Assembly: GCA_050697555.1 (NCBI GenBank)
Contig: JBOHAD010000091.1
Span: forward strand, 1-8,392
Length of the DNA: 8,392 bases
Direction: 5' to 3'
Source: DASQWP01 sp050697555
GTDB taxonomy: Bacteria > Actinomycetota > Thermoleophilia > Gaiellales > Gaiellaceae
Below, piece after piece: positions 1-5,867 of this stretch. Position numbers and translations under genes: made by a program. A model generated the notes under the pieces. That model was given only the letters and a program-made list of their open reading frames with translations. It searched no databases and was not told where the DNA came from. Numbering within the stretch: position 1 is the stretch's first letter; the number at the start of each line of letters is the position of its first letter.

Positions 1-2
1 TG

Positions 3-170
3 CTTTCCGGTCGCATGAAGGTCGTCATGGACGACGGAACCGAGGGCGAGGCCGGCCCCGGCGACGTCGTCCGTATCGAACCTGGGCACGACGCCTGGGT
101 TGTAGGTGAGGAAACCTGCGAGGTAGTCGACTTCGGGATTTCTCCCGCGTACGCGAAGCCACAGCAGTAG
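3..170 (+). CDS. Cupin-domain protein, C-terminal part (5' end outside window)
   Basis: The open frame enters from the left edge and ends at TAG 168-170, giving 55 residues. It reads LSGRMKVVMDDGTEGEAGPG, then DVVRIEPGHDAWVVGEE and a TCEVVDFG end. This is the second half of a small cupin beta-barrel: the G(X)5-type turn, the 'GPGDVVRIEPGHDAW' strand pair with the late histidine, and the closing strand. Small actinobacterial cupins with a 'PPGHDAWVVGDEPC' signature look very similar. Family members are single-domain barrels whose function cannot be read from this half; the first metal-binding motif lies outside the window. The gene converges on the minus-strand flavoprotein cluster with only about 25 bases between its stop and that of the 196-375 fragment. 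Family call is confident; substrate is unknown. Confidence 0.85.
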   Translation, partial: LSGRMKVVMDDGTEGEAGPGDVVRIEPGHDAWVVGEETCEVVDFGISPAYAKPQQ

Positions 171-195
171 GGAGTGACGGGATCGGGCGCTCTAC

Positions 196-375
196 TCACG
201 CTCGGCGATTCGGCGTAGCGTTGCCGCCTTCGACGCCGGCGACGTCTTGAGCCGAGCCCGGCTGGACGGCAGGCGCCGGGATCCGGGCCACCGTCGCGTT
301 CCAGACCAGCACCGTCTCGTCCCAGCCCTCGTCTCGCCCCTTACCCGGCGGAGCGTCGTCGGCGCTCCCCTTCAT
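196..375 (-). pseudogene. Truncated N-terminal fragment of FAD-linked (BBE/PCMH-type) oxidase
   Basis: The start codon ATG 375-373 overlaps the flavoprotein stop TGA 374-372 as ATGA, a normal translational-coupling arrangement. The frame runs 59 residues to TGA at 196. The core 'DEGWDETVLVWNATVARIPA' followed by 'PAVQPGSAQDVAGV' matches the lead-in of FAD-linked oxidases of the berberine-bridge/PCMH class, typically 'GYDEARxVWNGMIDRRPALI...RPxxxADVxxAV'. Those proteins are usually about 450 residues, and here homology stops exactly where the FAD-binding domain should begin; the last 11 residues are unrelated. Reading one base on after 'DVAGV' gives 'KAATLRRIAERE' before a stop, slightly more family-like but still a dead end. 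The rest of the gene is absent: the cupin gene begins within 25 bases. I infer a deleted second flavoenzyme. An alternative is a genuine small coupled peptide. Confidence 0.6.
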
Positions 376-1535
376 GCTGCGAGCTCCTGTCCCGCCGAGG
401 CTCGCGTCCGGCTTCCCTGGCGCTCGCGCCGTCGACTGTTCGCGCGGTGCGACAGGATGTGCCTCGCGACCCTCTCGCCGTCCCTGCCCGCTCCGATGAT
501 GAGCATGGAGGCGAAGGAGTGCAGGAAGGGCAGCCCGACGAAGTAGAGGCCGGGCGACGAGGGGACGGCGCCGCGCTCCTGCTCGGGGAATCCGTCGGCG
601 CCCACCGGCAGCGGGAACCGGATCCACCCGTAGTCGTTGCGAAACCCGGTGCACCAGATCACGTTCGCCACGTCGACGACCCGGCCGTCCGCCAGCACCG
701 GCTTCCCGTCGTCGACGCCGACGGTCCTCTCGACGACACGCTCCACGCCGACGGCCTCGAGGTCGCCCCGTTTCACCCGCAAGAGCGGGCCTCCGTGCGT
801 GCGCATCGCAGATCTCGCCTTGCGACCGATCGGCGTCGAGACCGTGAGGATGCGGGTGGCGACGAATCGGAGAAGCGGGAAGATGAACCGCGCCCTTCGG
901 CTCTCGATGTCGAACGGGATCTGCCCCGTGTCGCGGCCCGACAACAGTGTCTGGTGGCCGGCACGCGCGACCTCGTATGCGATGTCTCCCCCCGAGTGGG
1001 CGGCGCCCACCACGAGCACCGCCCCTTCCTGGAGCTGCGAGGGGCTGCGGTAGTCGGCGGAGTGGAGCTGCCTGATCCTCGGATCGAGCTCGGCGGCGAA
1101 CTCGGGCCTCACCGGGTGGTCGTGCTGGAAGACGCCGGTTGCCACCACGACGTTGTCCGCCTCGAACCGCCGCTCACCGGCCATGACGACGTAGCCGTCG
1201 CCGTTCATCTCCAGCCCGTCGACGGCGACTCCCGTCCGAACGGGCAGGGCGAACCTGTGCGCGTATGCCTCGAGGAAGTCGGCCATGTCGCGCCCGCTCG
1301 GGAACGAGCCCGACGGAGCCGGAAACCGCATCCCTGGCAGCCCATCGGCGCGGGCCGGCGAGTACAGGCGCAACGACGGCCAGCGCTGGCGCCAGGAGTC
1401 GCCAATCCGGTCGCTCGCGTCGAGGACCACGCACGAGTGCCCTCGCTTCGTCAAGTGGTATGCGACGGCGAGGCCCGCCTGGCCGCCGCCGACGACCACG
1501 GTCTCGAAGTGCTCGGTGTCCTGCGTCAAGGTCAT
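372..1535 (-). CDS. Flavin-containing monooxygenase-like NAD(P)/FAD oxidoreductase (CzcO-like)
   Basis: The 387-residue flavoprotein has two Rossmann folds. The FAD-binding motif VVVGGGQAGLAVAYHL lies near residues 13-28, followed by the conserved 'GDSWRQRWPSLRLYSP' block (45-60). The NADP-binding fingerprint VVGAAHSGGDIAYEVA is at 175-190. An FMO-like 'LHSADYRSP' segment sits at 157-165, and 'VIWCTGFRNDYGWI' at 292-305 is the late ATG/CTGF motif of group B monooxygenases. Family members use FAD, NADPH and O2 to oxygenate small organic substrates; many actinobacterial copies are labelled CzcO or 'K+ transport flavoprotein' without proof. The frame is open upstream to 2042, but the ATG at 1535 is chosen because AGGAGG lies five bases before it and family homology begins there. 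The gene follows the LuxR regulator by 122 bp and is coupled to the 196-375 fragment. The last 25 or so residues are an Arg-rich tail without homology. Substrate unknown. Confidence 0.9.
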   Translation of the reverse strand: MTLTQDTEHFETVVVGGGQAGLAVAYHLTKRGHSCVVLDASDRIGDSWRQRWPSLRLYSPARADGLPGMRFPAPSGSFPSGRDMADFLEAYAHRFALPVRTGVAVDGLEMNGDGYVVMAGERRFEADNVVVATGVFQHDHPVRPEFAAELDPRIRQLHSADYRSPSQLQEGAVLVVGAAHSGGDIAYEVARAGHQTLLSGRDTGQIPFDIESRRARFIFPLLRFVATRILTVSTPIGRKARSAMRTHGGPLLRVKRGDLEAVGVERVVERTVGVDDGKPVLADGRVVDVANVIWCTGFRNDYGWIRFPLPVGADGFPEQERGAVPSSPGLYFVGLPFLHSFASMLIIGAGRDGERVARHILSHRANSRRRERQGSRTRASAGQELAA

Positions 1536-1540
1536 CTCTT

Positions 1541-1546
1541 CCTCCT
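1541..1546 (-). promoter_or_regulatory. Strong Shine-Dalgarno (AGGAGG) fixing the flavoprotein start
   Basis: The minus strand reads AGGAGG, then AAGAG, then ATG. The five-base spacer is near ideal. This site decides for the start at 1535 rather than the upstream in-frame starts, which would run into the end of the LuxR gene in the wrong frame. Confidence 0.85.
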
Positions 1547-1628
1547 GCGCTCGGGTGGTGCAGACGACGCTAGGGAGCGCAGCCGGGTTCCGCTTCGCCC
1601 GTATCCACCAACTCGAGAGCACGCCGGT

Positions 1629-1648
1629 CGTGGTCATTTCTGACCACG
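1629..1648 (-). promoter_or_regulatory. Perfect 8-bp inverted repeat between regulator and flavoprotein
   Basis: On the minus strand the sequence is CGTGGTCA, loop GAAA, TGACCACG. It begins nine bases after the LuxR stop codon and lies about 94 bases before the flavoprotein ATG. As DNA it is a 16-bp TGGTCA-N4-TGACCA operator-like dyad with one extra C/G pair on each side; as RNA it is an eight-pair stem with a GNRA-type GAAA loop. No T-run follows, so it is a poor classical terminator. It could be an operator of the LuxR-type protein or another regulator, an RNA processing or stability hairpin, or a terminator of the regulator transcript. The symmetry is directly visible; the role is inferred. 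Confidence 0.55.
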
Positions 1649-1657
1649 GTGCGCTCG

Positions 1658-3334
1658 TCAGACGAGGTCGTGCTCGAACGCGAACGCGCTCGCCGCCGTG
1701 CGGGAGGAGACCCCGAGCGTGGCGAAGATGTTCTGGACGTGCCGGGCGACCGTGTGCTCGCTGATGACAAGGGACGCGGCGATCTCCCGGTTGCTCTTGC
1801 CGGCGGCGACGAGGCGAAGAACCTCCACCTGGCGCGGTGTAAGCCCGTGTGCCTCTCTCGCGGCACGCCCGGCAGTGGAATCGAGCCGCGCGAGGTCGGG
1901 GGCTGCCCCCAGCTCGGCGAACATGTCGCGGGCGGCCTCCAGCTCTAGTGCGGCGGCATCGTCGTCGCCGAGCGCGCGGCATGCCTCCGCGATGAGAGCC
2001 CGCGCTCGCGCTGCGTCGTACGGCGCCTCGAGCTCCTGCCACGTCTCTCCCGCCTGCCGCAGCGAGACGAGTGCGGATCGGGCGTCCCCGGCCGCGAGCT
2101 CCGAGGCGCCGCGAGCGTGCGCGACGAGGGCGGCGAGCATCGCGCTCTCGTAGCGCCCGGCGATCCCCTCGAGCTCACGGCAACCGGTGCGCGCCTCCTC
2201 GACGTCACCGGCGGCCAGCATGATCTCGACGTAGGCGGGCAGCAGGTTCGCGCGCCTCAGAGGTTGCGCGGCCTCGCCCATCGCACGCCGAATCGTGGCT
2301 GTGGCCGCGTCGCGCCGCCCCTGGGCGAGTCGCAACAACGCCATGCCCGGCTGCGGCTCCCAGCCGAAGCGGCTTGCCTCTCGGTACGCGTCCTCGGCCT
2401 CCGCGAACTCGCCTCGCAGGCGATGGACTTCTCCCCGCCGGTAGAAGGCCTGGGCGGCGGCGGCCCGGTTGAAGCTCCGTGCAAGGCGTTCTCCGGCGCG
2501 CCGTGCCTCCACCAGGGCGTCGCTCCAGTCCCCGTGTAGCTGCATGATCTCGGCCCGGTGCACGAGACAGCGGCCGGTGAAGGCAACGAGATCAGGTTGC
2601 TCCTCGCACCAACGGGTCAGGACCGCGGTCCACTCCTGCGCCCTGCGGAGCTCGTACACCTCCTGGCAGGCCAGGATCACGCCGCAGTAGACGATGCCCG
2701 TCGCGATCGGGGACACCTTCCCGCCCGCGACGGCCACCATGGCCTCGTCCAGGAGGGCGAGGCCGTCCTTGACGCGGCCCGCCTTGATCAGCATGTAGCC
2801 CTGCGCCTGAACGGCGAGCGCGAGCCCCTCCGTGTCGCCGAAGCGTTGGGCGAGGGCGGCCGCGTCGGCGGCAACGGCGGCCGCGGCCGCGAAGTCACCG
2901 CGGGCTTCGTGCTGGAAGACGAGCGGCATGAGCAAGTAGCCACGCTCGACCGAGTCCTCCTCGCCGAGGAGCCGCTGGGCGCTGCCTAGCCAGCCGCCGG
3001 CGGGGCCCATCTCTCCGCGAAGCGCGAGGTTGATGCCCACCCAGAACGCGCACCTGACTGCGCGGAGGGTCTGGCCCGCCTCCAGATAGGCGTGATGAGC
3101 GCGCTCGAGAAGGGTCAGGTACTCGTTGTCTCGGCCGAGCATGTACGCGGACGTCGCGAGCAGCTCGAGGTCCTCCGCTCCGAGCGGAGTAGCCCGGTCG
3201 GCGTGTGAAAGTGACTCGTAGGCGCCTTGCCACGCGCGCCGCTCGTACGAGGCACGGCCCCGCGCGAGGTCGTCCTCGGGCCCTTCGCCCGTCGCTCTCT
3301 CGTCGATTCCTTGGGCGCGCTGGTTCTCGATCAC
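1658..3334 (-). CDS. LuxR-family transcriptional regulator with TPR-like N-terminal region
   Basis: The protein has 558 residues. About the first 490 are an alpha-solenoid of degenerate TPR-like helices rich in Ala, Leu, Arg and Glu, such as 'FAAAAAVAADAAALAQRFGD', 'LRGEFAEAEDAYREASRFG' and 'AGDVEEARTGCRELEGIAGR'. The last 62 residues are a GerE/LuxR helix-turn-helix: GLTPRQVEVLRLVAAGKSNR, then EIAASLVISEHTVARHVQNI and FATLGVSSRTAA. No Walker A motif is visible, so this is not a classical MalT/LAL ATPase, and no receiver domain is present. The start is a GTG at 3334-3332; AGGAG precedes it with only two bases between, which is tight, but homology-like sequence ('DDLARGRASYERRAWQGAYE') begins about 22 residues in. 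It heads the flavoprotein cluster and diverges from the peroxiredoxin gene, so it probably regulates one or both. Its signal is unknown. Confidence 0.9.
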   Translation of the reverse strand: MIENQRAQGIDERATGEGPEDDLARGRASYERRAWQGAYESLSHADRATPLGAEDLELLATSAYMLGRDNEYLTLLERAHHAYLEAGQTLRAVRCAFWVGINLALRGEMGPAGGWLGSAQRLLGEEDSVERGYLLMPLVFQHEARGDFAAAAAVAADAAALAQRFGDTEGLALAVQAQGYMLIKAGRVKDGLALLDEAMVAVAGGKVSPIATGIVYCGVILACQEVYELRRAQEWTAVLTRWCEEQPDLVAFTGRCLVHRAEIMQLHGDWSDALVEARRAGERLARSFNRAAAAQAFYRRGEVHRLRGEFAEAEDAYREASRFGWEPQPGMALLRLAQGRRDAATATIRRAMGEAAQPLRRANLLPAYVEIMLAAGDVEEARTGCRELEGIAGRYESAMLAALVAHARGASELAAGDARSALVSLRQAGETWQELEAPYDAARARALIAEACRALGDDDAAALELEAARDMFAELGAAPDLARLDSTAGRAAREAHGLTPRQVEVLRLVAAGKSNREIAASLVISEHTVARHVQNIFATLGVSSRTAASAFAFEHDLV

Positions 3335-3369
3335 GTCTCCTGAGACCCCAGGGAGCGTACTTCGACATC

Positions 3370-3430
3370 GGGATGATTTCAGTCGCCGAGTCTGGGATGA
3401 TCACCCTGGCTGCGCCGGAGGTCGGCGCAG
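3370..3430. promoter_or_regulatory. Divergent control region: direct repeats and leader hairpin
   Basis: The 143 bp between the divergent LuxR and peroxiredoxin starts contain two identical GGGATGAT octamers, at 3370-3377 and 3394-3401 (24 bp apart). They also contain a perfect seven-base inverted repeat, CTGCGCC (3410-3416) and GGCGCAG (3424-3430), around a seven-base loop GGAGGTC. The second octamer runs into TGATCA, itself a six-base palindrome. The repeats could bind a regulator acting on both genes; the hairpin would sit in the 5' leader of the peroxiredoxin mRNA. I cannot pick convincing -35/-10 boxes. Confidence 0.35.
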
Positions 3431-3466
3431 AGCACGTGCCCGCGCTCTTCGCGCGTGCTTTCGGAG

Positions 3467-3472
3467 AGGAGG
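3467..3472 (+). promoter_or_regulatory. Shine-Dalgarno (AGGAGG) fixing the peroxiredoxin start
   Basis: AGGAGG followed by AGGAG and ATG at 3478. The run is an AGGAGG-type repeat, so the exact register is uncertain, but it clearly favours 3478 over the in-frame ATG at 3373, which would add 35 residues with no family match. Confidence 0.8.
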
Positions 3473-3477
3473 AGGAG

Positions 3478-4134
3478 ATGGCTCTTCAGATTGGCGACAC
3501 CGCGCCGGACTTCGAGGCGGAGACGACGGAAGGAAGGATCCGCTTCCACGACTGGATCGGCGATTCCTGGGCGGTGCTCTTCTCGCACCCGAAGGATTTC
3601 ACGCCGGTGTGCACGACCGAGCTCGGCTACATGGCGACGATCAAGCCGGACTTCGACCGCAGGAACGTGAAGGTCATCGGGCTCTCGGTCGATTCGACCG
3701 GCGACCACGACGCCTGGGCGAAGGACATCGAGGAGACGCAGGGCGCCGCGCCGAACTACCCGATCATCGGCGACGCCGACTTCAAGGTGTCGAAGCTCTA
3801 CGGGATGTTGCCGGCGGAGGTGTCGGGGGACGCGAAGGCGCGCACGCCGGCGGACAACCAGACCGTCCGCAACGTGCTCGTGATCGGACCGGACAAGAAG
3901 GTCAAGCTCATGCTCGTCTATCCGATGACGACGGGCCGCAACTTCGACGAGGTGCTGCGGGTGATCGACTCGCTGCAGCTGACTGCGAAGCACAAGGTCT
4001 CGACGCCCGTGAACTGGAAGCAGGGCGAGGACGTGATCATCGCCGGCTCCGTCTCGAACGACGAAGCGAAGGAGCTTTTCGGCGAGTGGGAGGAGCCGAA
4101 GCCGTACATCAGGATCGTGCCGCAGCCGAGCTGA
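3478..4134 (+). CDS. 1-Cys peroxiredoxin (Prx6-type)
   Basis: The protein has 218 residues, typical of Prx6-type peroxiredoxins. The N-terminal thioredoxin-fold part carries the active site HPKDFTPVCTTELG, with His37, Thr42 and peroxidatic Cys45, and the conserved Arg131 in 'NQTVRNVLVIGPDKK'. The C-terminal extension includes 'LVYPMTTGRNFDEVLRVIDS' and the dimerisation tail 'TPVNWKQGEDVIIAGSVSND'. Cys45 is the only cysteine, so there is no resolving Cys in the chain and recycling must use an external thiol. The reaction is reduction of H2O2, organic hydroperoxides or peroxynitrite in the cytoplasm. The start is set by the strong upstream Shine-Dalgarno. The gene diverges from the LuxR regulator and stands alone on +, converging on the broken cupin with 12 bp between stops. 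It could also be called AhpC/TSA family. Confidence 0.95.
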   Translation: MALQIGDTAPDFEAETTEGRIRFHDWIGDSWAVLFSHPKDFTPVCTTELGYMATIKPDFDRRNVKVIGLSVDSTGDHDAWAKDIEETQGAAPNYPIIGDADFKVSKLYGMLPAEVSGDAKARTPADNQTVRNVLVIGPDKKVKLMLVYPMTTGRNFDEVLRVIDSLQLTAKHKVSTPVNWKQGEDVIIAGSVSNDEAKELFGEWEEPKPYIRIVPQPS

Positions 4135-4146
4135 TCGACCGGCCCA

Positions 4147-4483
4147 TCACTCTTCCAGCGACTCCTGGATTCGCGGTGACGAGTGGATGCAGATGATGCC
4201 GAGCCGCTCGCTGCCGATGTTCTTGAACTTGTGGGGAGTCTCTGAGCCCACAACGACGATCGCCGGGACCCGCCTCGATGTCCTAACCGTCCGCGGTCAT
4301 CCGTGCCCTTCCGCTGCGCACGATCCAGGTCTCGGAGTAGGGATGCTTGTGCAGGTCAGGCCCCTTCCCGGGCTCGTTGTTGACGAGGAAGAACGAGACG
4401 CCCGAACCGTAGGGGTCGCCTTCGAATGTCACGGTGCCTCCGGGGCTGGGCTGCAGCTCGCCGGAACGAATGACCCTGTACAT
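4147..4483 (-). pseudogene. Small cupin gene broken by a stop codon and a 2-nt frame loss
   Basis: The start is ATG 4483 with GGAGAGG upstream (minus strand). The first 66 residues read as a normal single-domain cupin: 'GSGVSFFLVNNEPGKGPDLH' then 'KHPYSETWIVRSGRARM', with metal-ligand candidates His45, His47 and Glu51. An in-frame TAG at 4285-4283 follows 'TADG'. Past it the same frame continues as 'DIEAGPG', then two bases are missing near 4261. The other frame resumes as 'IVVVGSETPHKFKNIGSERL' and 'GIICIHSSPRIQESLEE', ending at TGA 4149-4147. That tail carries the second cupin motif, with its His in 'TPHKF'. Repairing both lesions gives a full-length cupin of 112 residues, so the gene is recently inactivated. 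A substitution making TAG from, for example, GAG fits the local pattern. Readthrough or sequencing error is possible but would need two events. Confidence 0.8.
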
Positions 4484-4673
4484 GAACCTCTCCTCTCGTG
4501 GGCCTGTTCGAACTCGCCGCTCGGCCCCCTCGATGGAAGCCGTCGAGCGACACTGCATCCACACCATTACTCGCCTTCCCCGCCGCCGCGGAGGCCGGCA
4601 AGGACGTCGCTGTCGAGTGCAGCGATGAGTCTCGGGCCGACCCGCGGTCTTCAAGGTACGCCGTAGCCGCCAA

Positions 4674-4692
4674 GCGCCGGCGCCCCCGGCGC
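4674..4692. repeat. Perfect 7-bp GC inverted repeat before VOC gene
   Basis: GCGCCGG, loop CGCCC, CCGGCGC, ending three bases before the AAAGGAG ribosome site of the VOC gene. It would fold as a stable hairpin in the mRNA leader close to the ribosome site and could lower translation. In DNA of this GC content such a repeat can arise by chance. Confidence 0.4.
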
Positions 4693-4706
4693 GGAAAGGA
4701 GAGAGC

Positions 4707-5078
4707 ATGGGACAGCCGGTCGTCCACTTCGAGATCATCGGGAAGGACGGGGAGAAGCTGCAGAGCTACGACTCCGACCTGTTCGGCTGGGAGATCGACT
4801 CAGACAACCCGCTGAGCTACGGGATCGTGCCGCGCGAGGGGAACGTCAACGCCGACGGCGTCGGAATCGGCGGCGGCGTCGGAGCGGGGCCGGAGGGGTA
4901 CGCCGGCCACGTCACCTTCTACGTCGAGGTGCCCGACGTCGAGGCCGCGCTCGCGAAGGCCGAGAGCCTCGGTGGGTCGCGGATCATGGGCCCGGAAGAG
5001 GTGACGGAGGGGGTCGAGCTCGGCCACTTCACCGACCCCGAGGGCCACACGGTCGGCGTCGTCAAGTCCGTGTCGTAG
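4707..5078 (+). CDS. VOC-family (glyoxalase/bleomycin-resistance fold) protein
   Basis: The protein has 123 residues in two beta-alpha-beta-beta-beta modules. The first opens with 'PVVHFEIIGKDGEKLQSYDS' and 'DLFGWEIDSDNPLSYGIV'; the second is 'GHVTFYVEVPDVEAALAKAE' followed by 'FTDPEGHTVGVVKS'. The order matches the small actinobacterial VOC proteins with 'FYxxxFGWEI'. His7 and His68 sit at usual ligand positions, but the expected Glu of the last strand is replaced ('GHTVGVV'), so metal-dependent enzyme activity is doubtful. Members of the fold act as glyoxalases, dioxygenases, or drug-binding immunity proteins; nothing here decides which. The start ATG follows AAAGGAG at 4695-4701 with a five-base spacer. 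It stands between a broken divergent cupin and the DUF899 gene, from which a hairpin separates it. Confidence 0.9.
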   Translation: MGQPVVHFEIIGKDGEKLQSYDSDLFGWEIDSDNPLSYGIVPREGNVNADGVGIGGGVGAGPEGYAGHVTFYVEVPDVEAALAKAESLGGSRIMGPEEVTEGVELGHFTDPEGHTVGVVKSVS

Positions 5079-5098
5079 CGGTTCCCCGAGTGCCGCTC

Positions 5099-5126
5099 AG
5101 AGGGGGCTCGCGCGCGGGCCCCTTCT
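5099..5126 (+). terminator. Terminator-like hairpin after VOC gene
   Basis: AGAGGGGGC (5099-5107) pairs with GCCCCTTCT (5118-5126): nine pairs including one G-U, around a ten-base loop. It begins 20 bases after the VOC stop and ends 34 bases before the next start. There is no U-run, which is common for terminators of high-GC actinobacteria. It suggests the VOC and DUF899 genes are at least partly separate transcripts. Confidence 0.55.
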
Positions 5127-5160
5127 CGCCGGCCTCGGCGACACGAGCGAGTGAGAGACG

Positions 5161-5847
5161 ATGAAGCTTCCACAGGTCGTGTCCCAAGACGACTGGCAGG
5201 TCGCGCGCGAGCGCCTGCTCGTCAAGGAAAAGGAGGCAACGCGGGCACGAGACGCGCTGGCGGCAGAGCGCCGCAGGCTGCCGATGGCCGAGATCGAAAA
5301 GGACTACGTCTTCGAAGGCCCGCACGGGAAAGCGAGTTTGCTCGATCTGTTCGACGGACGCCGCCAACTCATCGTCTACCACTTCATGTTCGCCCCTGGG
5401 GCTCCCGGCTGGCCGTCGGCGGGCTGCGACGGCTGCTCGCTGGTCGTCGACAACATCGGCCACCTCGCCCATCTGCACGCCCGCGACACCTCCCTCGTCC
5501 TGGTCTCACGCGCACCGCTCGCGAAGATCGAGCCCTACAGGGAACGCATGGGCTGGACCGTGCCGTGGTTTTCCTCCTCCGGCAACGATTTCAACGTCGA
5601 CATCGGTGTGACGACCGAAAGAGGCGAGAGCTTCGGCCTGAGCGTCTTCCTCCGCGACGGCGACAGCGTCTTCCGCACCTACTTCTCGGATGGGCGCGGG
5701 GTCGAGGCGCTCGGCAGCATCTGGACCTTCCTCGACCTCACGCCGCTCGGACGGCAGGAGAACTGGGAGGACTCACCCGACGGGTGGCCCCAGACGCCGC
5801 GGTATGAATGGTGGCGCCGCCACGACGAGTACGAGGGGCCGGCATGA
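5161..5847 (+). CDS. DUF899 family thioredoxin-like protein
   Basis: The protein has 228 residues and strong family identity throughout. The N-terminus 'LPQVVSQDDWQVARERLLVK' followed by 'EKEATRARDALAAERRRLPM' is the usual helical lead, then 'DYVFEGPHGKASLLDLFDGR' and 'RQLIVYHFMFAPG'. The 'GCDGCS' segment puts Cys89 and Cys92 in a CxxC position of the thioredoxin fold. 'DNIGHLAHLHARDTSLVLVS', 'APLAKIEPYRERMGWTVPWF' and 'LDLTPLGRQENWEDSPDGWP' follow. It is the short form: the loop between 'VDIGVTTERGES' and 'FGLSVFLRDGD' lacks the roughly 30-residue insert seen in many members. The biochemical role of DUF899 is not established; a thiol redox role is inferred from the fold and CxxC. ATG 5161 fits the family N-terminus, though only a weak GAGTGAGAG precedes it. 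Confidence 0.92.
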   Translation: MKLPQVVSQDDWQVARERLLVKEKEATRARDALAAERRRLPMAEIEKDYVFEGPHGKASLLDLFDGRRQLIVYHFMFAPGAPGWPSAGCDGCSLVVDNIGHLAHLHARDTSLVLVSRAPLAKIEPYRERMGWTVPWFSSSGNDFNVDIGVTTERGESFGLSVFLRDGDSVFRTYFSDGRGVEALGSIWTFLDLTPLGRQENWEDSPDGWPQTPRYEWWRRHDEYEGPA

Positions 5848-5867
5848 CCCCGGGGGCTTCTCGGCGT

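Noticed and set aside
447..1643. 398-residue open frame on + opposite the flavoprotein
   Set aside because: It is the antisense shadow of a well-conserved gene, rich in Arg, His, Asp and Val, with no recognisable domain.
1536..2042. N-terminal extension of the flavoprotein reading frame (169 extra residues)
   Set aside because: Composition is Arg/Ala-rich and it overlaps the end of the LuxR gene in another frame. The AGGAGG at 1541-1546 and the Rossmann motif position fix the start at 1535.
3205..3477. Upstream extension of the peroxiredoxin, including an in-frame ATG at 3373
   Set aside because: It would overlap the LuxR coding region or add residues unlike any peroxiredoxin; the strong ribosome site is directly before 3478.
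4187..4666. 159-residue frame on + between peroxiredoxin and VOC genes
   Set aside because: It is antisense to the broken cupin gene, whose motifs are clear on the minus strand.
4484..4706. Possible gene in the gap between the broken cupin and the VOC gene
   Set aside because: All frames are Arg/Pro-rich low-complexity translations; only the ribosome sites of the flanking genes and the GC hairpin at 4674-4692 can be supported.
5848..5855. CCCCGGGG palindrome between convergent genes as a terminator
   Set aside because: It has no loop and no U-run, so it cannot form a useful RNA hairpin by itself; noted only as a local palindrome.
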